From: Alphaproteobacteria bacterium | GTDB taxonomy: Bacteria; Pseudomonadota; Alphaproteobacteria; Caulobacterales; Parvularculaceae | Direction of reading: 5' to 3' | DNA: 5,175 nt | Assembly: GCA_030428745.1 (NCBI GenBank) | Contig: JAUIEG010000232.1 | Span: 1 to 5,175 of the forward strand | Shown: positions 1-4,789 of the stretch, in pieces | Layout: every line of letters starts with the position of its first letter | How positions within the stretch are numbered: position 1 is the stretch's first letter | Position numbers and translations under genes: made by a program | The notes under the pieces: model-generated | What the model was told of the DNA's origin: nothing | The model's database searches: none | Seen by the model: the letters and a program-made list of their open reading frames with translations, nothing else

Positions 1-1
1 C

Positions 2-121
2 CGCAATGTCATGACCGTGACGCTTACCTGCGATCACCGGGTTGTCGACGGCGCGGTCGGGGCCGAGTTTCTCGGCGCTTTCAAGGCGTTCATTGAAGAA
101 CCGGCGGCGATGCTGCTTTAA
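2..121 (+). CDS. pdhC: Dihydrolipoamide acetyltransferase (E2 of pyruvate dehydrogenase), C-terminal end only
   Basis: Only the last 39 codons are in the window; the rest lies upstream of base 1. The translation contains TCDHRVVDGAVGAEFL. The DHRxxDG motif carries the catalytic histidine and aspartate of the 2-oxoacid dehydrogenase acyltransferase domain, which moves acetyl groups from lipoyl-lysine to CoA. The ending (AFKAFIEEPAAMLL) fits the pyruvate dehydrogenase E2 of Alphaproteobacteria better than the 2-oxoglutarate E2 (SucB), which normally reads DHRIVDG followed by a different tail. The stop is TAA at 119-121. The protein acts in the cytoplasm in the PDH complex. The next gene starts two bases after the stop, so the two are probably cotranscribed. 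The substrate class is inferred from the tail alone. Confidence 0.9.
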   Translation, partial: RNVMTVTLTCDHRVVDGAVGAEFLGAFKAFIEEPAAMLL

Positions 122-123
122 GG

Positions 124-936
124 ATGACGCGCCGGGGGAAATTCGACATCGCTGCTGAACGCCTCGGTCGCATGAGTTTCGGCGAGCGTCTTTTGCTCGC
201 ACTTTCCGACCATCCCGATGACGTCGACATGACATCGAATTACGAAGCGCCGACGCAGCAATGGACGGTATCGTCCGCGCTGGCGCAGCTTGAAGAAGCC
301 TTTCCCGGTTTTACCGAAAGCGTCAAAGGCAAGCGCGTTCTTGATTATGGCTGCGGTGACGGGTTTCAATCCGTGGCGCTGGCGAAGGCCGGGGCGGCGC
401 AAGTGCTCGGCGTTGAGATCGAGGCGAACCGGCGCGCGCATGGCCAGTCGCTTGCGTCGAAAGAAGGCGTAAAGAATGTCTCTTTCGCTGAAACTGTATC
501 AGGCGACTTCGACATGGTGATCTCGCTCAACGCCATGGAGCACTTTATTCAGCCTGCGGAAAATTTGCGGGAGATGAAGCGGGGGCTTGCGCCGGGTGGG
601 CGGATCTATCTCAGCTTCGGTCCGCTGTGGATGGCGCCTTATGGTCATCACATGCATTTCTTCACCCGGGCACCGTGGATCAATCTTCTGTTCTCAGAAA
701 AAGCCGTGTTTCGCATTCGCAGCCTTTATCGCGACGATGGCGCAGTAAGCTGGTCTCCGGGCATGAACAGGATGACCGTCGCGAAATTCGAGCGCCTGGT
801 CGCCGAATGCGGCCTTCTTCCCTTGCGCCGTCGTGACCGGACCGCTGCGAACCTGCCGCTCGTTTCGGCGATCCCGGGTGTGCGGGAGTTTTTCGTCAAT
901 ATTATCGATGCGGAGCTGGCGCCGGCAGGGGCCTGA
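124..936 (+). CDS. Class I SAM-dependent methyltransferase, substrate unknown
   Basis: This 270-aa protein has a Rossmann-type methyltransferase core. Motif I is VLDYGCGDG (residues 72-80), which binds SAM. The acidic end of strand beta2 is VLGVEIE (94-100). The post-motif II strand is FDMVISLNAMEHF (129-141), and the motif III region is LAPGGRIYLSFGPLW (155-169). The later segment YGHHMHFFTRAPWINLLFSE (173-192) resembles a GPH...PWxxLLF stretch I associate with bacterial small-molecule or sugar methyltransferases; this is recollection, not a search. No signal peptide or membrane segment is visible, so it is probably cytoplasmic. ATG 124 was chosen because it is two bases past the pdhC stop, which suggests translational coupling. 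There is no good ribosome binding site before it, and ATG 172 (Met17) is a possible alternative with none either. In many alphaproteobacteria lpdA would follow pdhC; here it does not. Confidence 0.9.
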   Translation: MTRRGKFDIAAERLGRMSFGERLLLALSDHPDDVDMTSNYEAPTQQWTVSSALAQLEEAFPGFTESVKGKRVLDYGCGDGFQSVALAKAGAAQVLGVEIEANRRAHGQSLASKEGVKNVSFAETVSGDFDMVISLNAMEHFIQPAENLREMKRGLAPGGRIYLSFGPLWMAPYGHHMHFFTRAPWINLLFSEKAVFRIRSLYRDDGAVSWSPGMNRMTVAKFERLVAECGLLPLRRRDRTAANLPLVSAIPGVREFFVNIIDAELAPAGA

Positions 937-1166
937 TTGCTGCGGCCGCGAATTGTTACGAAATCCAGTTGAACTTGAAACATATCGGGGAATTTATAAA
1001 AGCCTTTAGAAACAAAGCCTTGAATAAATTATGCTCATGCTGAGAGTAAGATATTATAACAATACGTGATCTTGCATCGCAGAAAAGACACATTTTTGCC
1101 GCGACTTTTGGCCAAGTGATTGCAATATTCCACTCATCGCGAGGGCGTTGTGTTTAACCGCGCGTA

Positions 1167-1344
1167 GGCGAGGCGGTCAGCGATTCTCTCTCCCCCGTGC
1201 TGATTTCGCCTCGCCGCCCCTCGTAAGTAAGTAAACGTGCGTCTGGCCGGGAACGTCTCCCCTCTCTCTTACCCGCCGGGCGCAGGTTTCTCCGATAGAC
1301 TTTTCCCCTCAGAGTTTGTCTCTCTCCCCTCTGAGGGGAATTTT
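1167..1344 (+). ncRNA. Candidate small RNA: three hairpins with CU-rich loops
   Basis: Three consecutive stems are visible. H1 (1167-1215) pairs GGCGAGGCG with CGCCTCGCC and TCAGC with GCTGA, leaving a 17-nt loop with CTCTCTCCCCC. H2 (1238-1284) has 13 base pairs including two G-U, one bulged C, and a 20-nt loop with TCTCCCCTCTCTCTT. H3 (1303-1340) has 12 perfect pairs, TTCCCCTCAGAG with CTCTGAGGGGAA, and a 14-nt loop with TCTCTCTCCC. The 11-mer TCTCTCTCCCC occurs exactly twice (1185-1195 and 1319-1329). H3 is followed by TTTT, so the transcript may end near 1344. Linkers are 22 and 18 nt. C-rich apical loops that bind purine-rich ribosome binding sites are known from alphaproteobacterial RNAs (CcsR, alpha-r families) and Listeria LhrC. 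The plus strand is favoured because no T run follows the structure on the minus strand. I see no clear promoter, so the 5' end is uncertain. It could instead be part of a long leader. Confidence 0.5.
1303..1344 (+). terminator. Possible intrinsic terminator ending the CU-loop RNA
   Basis: A perfect 12-bp inverted repeat (1303-1314 with 1329-1340) is followed by TTTT at 1341-1344. The T run is short and the 14-nt loop is longer than usual, so termination may be weak or partial. The C-rich loop also makes it a candidate interaction site, as in RNAs whose terminator hairpin doubles as a seed. Confidence 0.4.
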
Positions 1345-1352
1345 CCAATCCC

Positions 1353-1381
1353 TTGCATCCTAAAGAGTGTAATTGTATAAC
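1353..1381 (+). promoter_or_regulatory. Sigma-70-like promoter TTGCAT-17-TATAAC
   Basis: A -35 box TTGCAT (1353-1358, four of six to TTGACA) and a -10 box TATAAC (1376-1381, five of six to TATAAT) are separated by exactly 17 bases. This is the best-looking promoter in the window. Transcription would start at about 1387-1389, right at the first base pairs of the hairpin at 1386-1414, and would meet the strong terminator about 110 nt later. That fits a short RNA gene. Alternatively it could be the promoter of rplK, with the terminator acting as an attenuator. Confidence 0.55.
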
Positions 1382-1422
1382 ATCACGAGAGATGGCGTTT
1401 CCGCCAATTTCTCGAATATTCA

Positions 1423-1453
1423 GTTGCGTATCTGTATCGTAGCGTTGCGTATC
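1423..1453 (+). repeat. Direct repeat GTTGCGTATC, two copies 21 bases apart
   Basis: Exact 10-base copies lie at 1423-1432 and 1444-1453, with a partial GTATC between them (1434-1438). They fall in the least structured part of the candidate small RNA, where a duplicated target-pairing segment could sit. The 21-base period equals two DNA helical turns, so a duplicated protein-binding site is also possible. Confidence 0.5.
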
Positions 1454-1457
1454 AAGG

Positions 1458-1500
1458 ACGGGCGGCCCCAAGTCCCCCATAGGGGCCGCCCGTTTCTTTT
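1458..1500 (+). terminator. Strong intrinsic terminator
   Basis: A perfect 12-bp GC-rich inverted repeat pairs ACGGGCGGCCCC (1458-1469) with GGGGCCGCCCGT (1482-1493). The 12-nt loop contains TCCCCC, and a T-rich tail TTCTTTT (1494-1500) follows. The orientation is plus, since no T run follows on the minus strand. It lies 177 bases before the rplK start, so transcripts arriving from upstream should largely stop here. Confidence 0.8.
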
Positions 1501-1533
1501 GGCTTTTCCCCTCAAAATGCATCCTTTTCGCCC

Positions 1534-1562
1534 TTGCGAACGGTCTCCGTCTCCTCTAAGAG
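1534..1562 (+). promoter_or_regulatory. Weak candidate promoter for rplK-rplA
   Basis: TTGCGA (1534-1539) and TAAGAG (1557-1562) are 17 bases apart. The -35 match is fair and the -10 match poor. A promoter is expected between the terminator at 1458-1500 and rplK, and this is the best spacing I could find, but it would start transcription inside the small GC hairpin at 1563-1577. It is tentative. Confidence 0.22.
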
Positions 1563-1585
1563 CCCGGCCTTCGCGGGAGGTTTTT
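1563..1585 (+). terminator. Weak hairpin followed by five T's upstream of rplK
   Basis: CCCG(G)C pairs with GCGGG around a CTTC loop (1563-1577), and TTTTT lies at 1581-1585 after a short GAGG-type gap. The stem is short and the T run is not adjacent to it, so it may be a weak terminator, an attenuator, or a leader hairpin of rplK. Confidence 0.25.
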
Positions 1586-1676
1586 GGGTCAAGTCCAACC
1601 CAAGCCGAACCGCGTCCCTTCAACGGGCGGTGATCGTTAGGTCGGTTTCCGCCACAACAAACGAGAAGGCTATAAA

Positions 1677-2105
1677 ATGGCTAAGAAAATCTCAGGCTAC
1701 CTGAAACTTCAGGTGCCGGCGGGCGCGGCGACTCCGTCCCCCCCGATCGGCCCGGCGCTCGGCCAGCGCGGTCTCAACATTATGGAATTCTGCAAGGCGT
1801 TTAACGCCAAGACGCAGGAAATGGAAAAGGGGATGCCTATCCCCACGATCATCACGATCTTTTCCGACAAGTCGTTCTCCTTTGCGACGAAGACGCCGCC
1901 GGCGTCGTTCTACCTGAAGAAAGCGGCGAAGCTGCAAAAGGGCGGTCAGACGCCTGGCAAAGCAGTCGCCGGTACAGTGACCATGGCGCAGTGCCGTGAG
2001 ATTGCTGAAGCGAAAATGAAAGATCTCAACGCCAACGATCTCGATGCGGCGACAAAGATCATCATGGGTTCGGCGCGGGCCATGGGCCTTGAGGTACAGG
2101 GGTAA
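1677..2105 (+). CDS. rplK: 50S ribosomal protein L11
   Basis: This 142-aa protein has the normal length for the family. It begins MAKKISGYLKLQVPAGAATPS, and the N-terminal domain shows PSPPIGPALGQRGLNIMEFCKAFN (residues 20-43), the conserved proline-rich segment that contacts the GTPase-associated region of 23S rRNA and the thiostrepton site. The C-terminal RNA-binding domain includes KTPPASFYLKKAAKLQKGG (72-90) and ends with IIMGSARAMGLEVQG. L11 binds 23S rRNA helices 43-44 at the stalk base and helps factor-dependent GTP hydrolysis. The start is supported by GAGAAGG at 1663-1669, seven bases before ATG. rplA follows five bases after the stop. In bacteria this operon is often autoregulated by L1 binding to the leader; I could not identify an L1 site by eye. 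Confidence 0.98.
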   Translation: MAKKISGYLKLQVPAGAATPSPPIGPALGQRGLNIMEFCKAFNAKTQEMEKGMPIPTIITIFSDKSFSFATKTPPASFYLKKAAKLQKGGQTPGKAVAGTVTMAQCREIAEAKMKDLNANDLDAATKIIMGSARAMGLEVQG

Positions 2106-2110
2106 GGACG

Positions 2111-2803
2111 ATGGCGAAATCAGGAAAGAAAATTCACACGGCGCGTAAGGCGATTGATCGCGAAAAACAGTACTCGGTTGAGGAAGCTGTCGCGGAAGTC
2201 AAAAAGCATGCAACCGCGAAATTCGATGAAACAATCGAAATCGCCATGAATCTCGGCGTCGATCCCCGTCACGCCGATCAGATGGTGCGCGGCGTTGTCT
2301 CGCTGCCAAACGGCACGGGCCGGAGCGTTCGCGTCGCGGTTTTTGCTAAAGACGCCAAAGCCGAAGAAGCCAAGGAAGCCGGAGCGGACATTGTCGGCGC
2401 CGAAGACCTGATGCAGAAAATTCAGGACGGCTTCATGGACTTTGACCGCGTTATCGCAACGCCGGACATGATGGCTGTTGTCGGCCGTCTCGGCAAAGTG
2501 CTCGGCCCCCGCGGCCTCATGCCCAACCCGAAGGTTGGCACCGTAACGCCGAATGTGGCGCAGGCGGTGAAGGATTCCAAGGGCGGCGCTGTTGAGTTCC
2601 GCGTTGAAAAAGCCGGCATTATCCACGCCGGCATCGGCAAGGCGAGCTTTGACGAAAAAGCCATCGCTGAAAACGCCAAGGCGTTCATCGAAGCCGTGAC
2701 CAAAGCCCGGCCTGCGGGCGCCAAGGGCACCTATGTGAAGAAGATTGCGATCTCCTCCACCATGGGCCCCGGCGTTAAGGTCGAAACGGCCGGCGCTGCG
2801 TAA
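2111..2803 (+). CDS. rplA: 50S ribosomal protein L1
   Basis: This 230-aa protein is full length for bacterial L1. It is recognised by the signature GRLGKVLGPRGLMPNPKVGTV (residues 125-145) in domain II, and by the N-terminal KFDETIEIAMNLGVDPRHADQMVRG (37-61), part of the rRNA-binding domain. The ending is the typical KKIAISSTMGPGVKV. L1 forms the mobile L1 stalk that guides release of deacylated tRNA from the E site, and in many bacteria it represses its own operon by binding the mRNA. AAGGA at 2104-2108, overlapping the rplK stop, gives a usable but very close ribosome binding site, so translation is probably coupled to rplK. A strong terminator lies just after the gene, so rplJ-rplL are not part of this transcript. 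Confidence 0.98.
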   Translation: MAKSGKKIHTARKAIDREKQYSVEEAVAEVKKHATAKFDETIEIAMNLGVDPRHADQMVRGVVSLPNGTGRSVRVAVFAKDAKAEEAKEAGADIVGAEDLMQKIQDGFMDFDRVIATPDMMAVVGRLGKVLGPRGLMPNPKVGTVTPNVAQAVKDSKGGAVEFRVEKAGIIHAGIGKASFDEKAIAENAKAFIEAVTKARPAGAKGTYVKKIAISSTMGPGVKVETAGAA

Positions 2804-2825
2804 GCCGCGTTAAAAATCGAGATTG

Positions 2826-2854
2826 AAAACGGCCCCTTCGCGGGGCCGTTTTTT
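2826..2854 (+). terminator. Intrinsic terminator of rplK-rplA
   Basis: AAAACGGCCCC (2826-2836) pairs with GGGGCCGTTTT (2842-2852) around a TTCGC loop, and the T run continues to 2854. It is a classical, nearly ideal Rho-independent terminator lying 22 bases after the rplA stop. The A-rich 5' side could also serve minus-strand transcripts, but the gene at 3266-3523 is too far away for that to be needed. Confidence 0.93.
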
Positions 2855-3000
2855 GTTTGGGCCGTTGCTGAATTTTTGTTTAGCCAAAACCCCATCAGGC
2901 GAGCCCTGCGGCAATCCATAATAGATTGTAACTCTTCGGCGGGTGTTTTTAGGGATGCGGTTTATCTTATGAGAACCCTGTCAACATTGATGGGTTCGAC

Positions 3001-3216
3001 ATGGAAGATAATGACCTTCCCGACTTTGACGCTGACGATTTGCTCGCGGCGATGGCTGAGGAGCTCCGCAAGGATGAAGTGGCGCGTGAAGCCGCGCGAC
3101 ACGAGAAATCGGCGCCTGAAGAAAGTCAGGCACACCCCGGCGCCGCAAGTGAAGAGGGCGTCAATGAGGTTGCGGACGACGGCGTTAACGATCCCTTATC
3201 GGAGATCGTCTGCTGA
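3001..3216 (+). CDS. Small acidic protein of unknown function
   Basis: The predicted protein has 71 residues and I do not recognise it. It is strongly acidic (MEDNDLPDFDADDLLAAMAEELRKDE at the N-terminus) and lacks a signal peptide or membrane segment. Residues 11-34 could form one amphipathic helix, and the rest looks disordered, rich in E, A, S, D and G. The last residue is its only cysteine. The start is ATG 3001, because an in-frame stop lies at 2950-2952 and no other start codon lies between. No clear ribosome binding site precedes it, which lowers confidence. Codon use is similar to neighbouring genes. It stands alone between the rplA terminator and a convergent gene. It is probably cytoplasmic and may interact with a basic partner, but that is only inference from charge. 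Confidence 0.5.
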   Translation: MEDNDLPDFDADDLLAAMAEELRKDEVAREAARHEKSAPEESQAHPGAASEEGVNEVADDGVNDPLSEIVC

Positions 3217-3265
3217 CGCATAAATTAGGCTTTTCTGCTTTCTTCTGACTGCGCGAAAAGACTGG

Positions 3266-3523
3266 TCAGGAGGCGGGCCGCAAAAGACGCGAAGCGATCT
3301 CGCGCAGGACCCATTCTCCCTTCACCAGGACAAGCTGGCGCCCGTTTCTAGCGTCGATCCAGATTTCGCCTTCTTCGGCTTCGTCGGGTGCAGTGGGTTG
3401 AAAATAGATCTGGCCGGTCGAGGGTGGAAGCTTTGCTGTTTTTTCATGTTGCTCGCAGGCCGTGGCAGGGAAAGCGAAAAGCGCGGCGCTAAAGGCTGCC
3501 AATAAAAGGCTGCGATCAAACAT
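3266..3523 (-). CDS. Small exported protein of unknown function, possible lipoprotein
   Basis: An 85-aa protein starting MFDRSLLLAAFSAALFAFPATACEQ. Residues 1-22 form a signal peptide with a basic residue, a hydrophobic core and a small-residue end (ATA before Cys23). Cleavage by signal peptidase I after ATA, or lipidation of Cys23, are both conceivable; the lipobox (ATAC) is poor. The mature part is about 63 residues and contains FQPTAPDEAEEGEIWIDARNGRQLVLVKGEWV (41-72). This resembles a short motif (PTAP..G-[DE]-[IL]-W-[IF]-D...G.WV) common in phage tail and other surface beta-proteins; the likeness is from memory. ATG 3523 was chosen over an in-frame TTG at 3535 because GGAG (3533-3530) sits six bases before it. 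The gene converges with the one at 3001-3216 and diverges from the His-rich gene. Confidence 0.7.
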   Translation of the reverse strand: MFDRSLLLAAFSAALFAFPATACEQHEKTAKLPPSTGQIYFQPTAPDEAEEGEIWIDARNGRQLVLVKGEWVLREIASRLLRPAS

Positions 3524-3552
3524 GGGGGTCTCCAACCAAAGGAATGCGGACT

Positions 3553-3723
3553 ATGGCATTGAATGTTTTCAAAAGCGGCGATGGCGCCGCGATAATTGGC
3601 CCATCGTGCTTAAGTCTTCTTAAGGAATTGAACGGCGCCATCAGGCTGTTTAGCAGCGATGGAGTACATAAAATTGTCTGCGCCGCTGCGCCGGATTTTC
3701 AAGGAATCCGGGCTATGCCGTGA
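3553..3723 (+). CDS. Possible 56-aa ORF, unknown
   Basis: The ORF runs from ATG 3553 to TGA 3721-3723 and reads MALNVFKSGDGAAIIGPSCL... to ...QGIRAMP, with two cysteines (19 and 43) and no signal peptide. AAAGGAA at 3538-3544 is a good ribosome binding site eight bases before the start. The ORF ends 25 bases before the His-rich gene, so it could be a short leader gene. Against it, third-position GC is lower than in neighbouring genes and the span also contains two dyad elements. It may be chance. Confidence 0.25.
   Translation: MALNVFKSGDGAAIIGPSCLSLLKELNGAIRLFSSDGVHKIVCAAAPDFQGIRAMP
3609..3624. promoter_or_regulatory. CTTAAG pair, possible CtrA-like or other operator
   Basis: Two CTTAAG palindromes (3609-3614 and 3619-3624) lie exactly 10 bases apart, so they face the same side of the helix. 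The TTAA cores are separated by six bases. The CtrA consensus of alphaproteobacteria is TTAA-N7-TTAA, so this is one base short. It lies between two divergent genes, 85 bases from the minus-strand start and 125 bases from the His-rich start. Confidence 0.3.
3691..3711. repeat. 7-bp inverted repeat upstream of the His-rich gene
   Basis: CCGGATT (3691-3697) and AATCCGG (3705-3711) are perfect inverted copies with a 7-base spacer, ending 37 bases before the ATG of the His-rich gene. It may be an operator or a 5' leader hairpin. No T run follows, so it is not a terminator. Confidence 0.4.
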
Positions 3724-3748
3724 CCTGTTGCGTAGTGGAGCTTTCTGA

Positions 3749-4735
3749 ATGTCGTTAAAGGCGCTGAACCCGGATTTGACGGATATCGCCGCGCTTGCGT
3801 CTGTCTTGAAAACGCGACGGGCGCAGAAAGCCTTTCAGGCTGCGCTCAAGAAGGGCAAGTCGCCGACGCTCAGCCTGACGGCGGCGATCAGCGCGTCGCT
3901 GGTTTCGGCGGCGGCGAAAGAAGAAGAGTTCGATCCGCTTGCCGGTCTTGTGGCGGTGGACGATCTTTCCGCCTTCAACGAAGACTGTCTTCCGGGCAAA
4001 GCCTATGCTGGCGCTGAGCATGATCATGACGATCTGAGGTCAGGCGGCGATCATGATGGCCATCAGGGGCATGCATCTTATCTGGCCGATCCTTTCGCCT
4101 CACGCTTCGCGAACGCTTATGCGCGCGAACATGAAGGCCATGACGATCACGACCGCCACGAAACACATGCCAATCACAACGCCATGACCGGGCGCCACGA
4201 AGCGCATGCCGGCGCGGGTGCGCATGAGGCAGGTCATCCTGCATCTCATTCCACGCATGCAAGCCATCACGAAGCGCATCAAGGCGCCGGCGCAGGGCAT
4301 GAAAACCATCACGCCTCTTCAGCTGGCGTTCATATGCAAGATCACGCTCAACATGAGGGCGCGCAGCATGACGGGCACACTGCCCATGACGGCGCCCACG
4401 ATATGTCTGCGCATCAGGCCGCAGGACATACAAATCATGGCGCGCATCAAGTTGCGGATATTAGCGGCGACCACGCCGGGCACACGGGCCCCGAGAATGG
4501 GCACGCGCCGGATGATCTTTTGTCCGAGGAAGACATTGATCTGGATCAATCGATCGACGCCTTGGCGGAAAACGATCATGGGGACCATGAAAGCGATACG
4601 CCGGAGGAGACGGATGTGACGCCCGCTGCTGAAGCGCCAAGTGAAGGTCACCATCACCACCATGCGACGCTGACTGATCTCGATACGGCGCCCGCAGATG
4701 ATCTCGCCGCTGCTGCGCCGCCGCCGGTGATTTAA
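3749..4735 (+). CDS. Histidine-rich protein, probable metal binding, function unknown
   Basis: A 328-aa protein with about 44 histidines by hand count. Residues 1-85 have no histidine; they are helical-looking with a basic patch (KTRRAQKAF, KKGK) and end near the only cysteine (Cys80). Residues 91-252 are a low-complexity His/Asp/Gly/Ala region with motifs such as HDHDD, HEGHDDHDRHETH and SHSTHASHH. Residues 255-295 are acidic, followed by a run of five histidines (301-305) and an Ala/Pro-rich tail ending PPPVI. No standard signal peptide or membrane segment is visible, so it is probably cytoplasmic unless exported another way. Such His/Asp runs usually bind or store Ni, Zn, Cu or Co; that role is inferred from composition. 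GTGGAG at 3735-3740 is a good ribosome binding site. The following DUF2946-like gene supports a metal-handling context. Confidence 0.85.
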   Translation: MSLKALNPDLTDIAALASVLKTRRAQKAFQAALKKGKSPTLSLTAAISASLVSAAAKEEEFDPLAGLVAVDDLSAFNEDCLPGKAYAGAEHDHDDLRSGGDHDGHQGHASYLADPFASRFANAYAREHEGHDDHDRHETHANHNAMTGRHEAHAGAGAHEAGHPASHSTHASHHEAHQGAGAGHENHHASSAGVHMQDHAQHEGAQHDGHTAHDGAHDMSAHQAAGHTNHGAHQVADISGDHAGHTGPENGHAPDDLLSEEDIDLDQSIDALAENDHGDHESDTPEETDVTPAAEAPSEGHHHHHATLTDLDTAPADDLAAAAPPPVI

Positions 4736-4789
4736 CCGGGATGCGTCATTAGGGCTCGCACGCTTTTCATTGCGGAGCGCTGCGAAACC

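Larger units (their letters stand above)
1387..1500 (+). ncRNA. Candidate small RNA of about 110 nt with its own promoter and terminator
   Basis: The predicted start lies six bases after the -10 box. The 5' end folds into a hairpin (1386-1414): CGAGAGATGGCG pairs with CGCCAATTTCTCG with one bulged A, one G-U pair and a TTTC loop. The middle (1415-1457) is less structured and carries the 10-mer GTTGCGTATC twice (1423-1432 and 1444-1453). The 3' end is a GC-rich intrinsic terminator whose 12-nt loop contains TCCCCC. This layout of 5' hairpin, open middle and terminator is typical of bacterial trans-acting small RNAs. I do not recognise the family. The rival reading is an attenuated leader of the rplKA operon. 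Confidence 0.5.
937..1676. other. 740-base intergenic region rich in RNA structure, no convincing protein gene
   Basis: From 950 to about 1135 the sequence is clearly more AT-rich than its surroundings. It contains a direct repeat AAAGCCTT (999-1006 and 1014-1021) and a TATAAC at 1055-1060 that has no good -35 partner. From about 1160 to 1500 there are five stable inverted repeats, described as separate features. From 1500 to 1676 there are weaker structures, including TTGGGT/ACCCAA around 1583-1602, and the rplK ribosome binding site. I found no tRNA T-arm pattern, no secE or nusG, and no reading frame with protein-like composition. The density of perfect stems followed by T runs on the plus strand suggests structured RNA rather than coding sequence. 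Confidence 0.6.

Noticed and set aside
1167..1340. Minus-strand reading as a CsrA-sponge RNA (loops would carry GGA)
   Set aside because: No T run or terminator follows the structure on minus, and CsrA is uncommon in alphaproteobacteria. The plus reading has the T run after the last hairpin.
1154..1522. 122-aa minus-strand open frame over the hairpin region
   Set aside because: The translation is low-complexity and Arg-rich, the stems and T runs are oriented on plus, and no ribosome binding site was seen. It is explained by inverted repeats and CU runs.
1373..1633. 86-aa plus-strand open frame upstream of rplK
   Set aside because: It begins inside the candidate promoter's -10 region, crosses a perfect terminator, and has an unprotein-like Pro/Arg-rich composition.
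937..1676. tRNA-Trp, secE or nusG expected upstream of rplK; 6S RNA
   Set aside because: No T-arm pattern, no small membrane protein frame and no NusG motifs are present, and the fold is separate hairpins rather than the long 6S rod.
2120..2626. 168-aa minus-strand open frame inside rplA
   Set aside because: It lies fully antisense to an unmistakable L1 gene; it is a shadow caused by codon bias.
2876..3223. 115-aa plus-strand open frame starting TTG
   Set aside because: It starts right after the rplA terminator without a ribosome binding site, gives a basic Arg/Thr-rich translation, and overlaps the more protein-like acidic ORF at 3001-3216 in another frame.
3621..3733. GGAAT-18-TGTT occurring twice, considered as EcfG general-stress promoters
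   Set aside because: The EcfG consensus is GGAAC-N16/17-CGTT; both the spacing and the key bases differ.
3975..4663. Several open frames of 70-152 aa, on both strands, within the His-rich gene
   Set aside because: They are shadows of a low-complexity gene: CAT/CAC repeats read in other frames give Arg/Met/His-rich strings with no domain or ribosome binding site.
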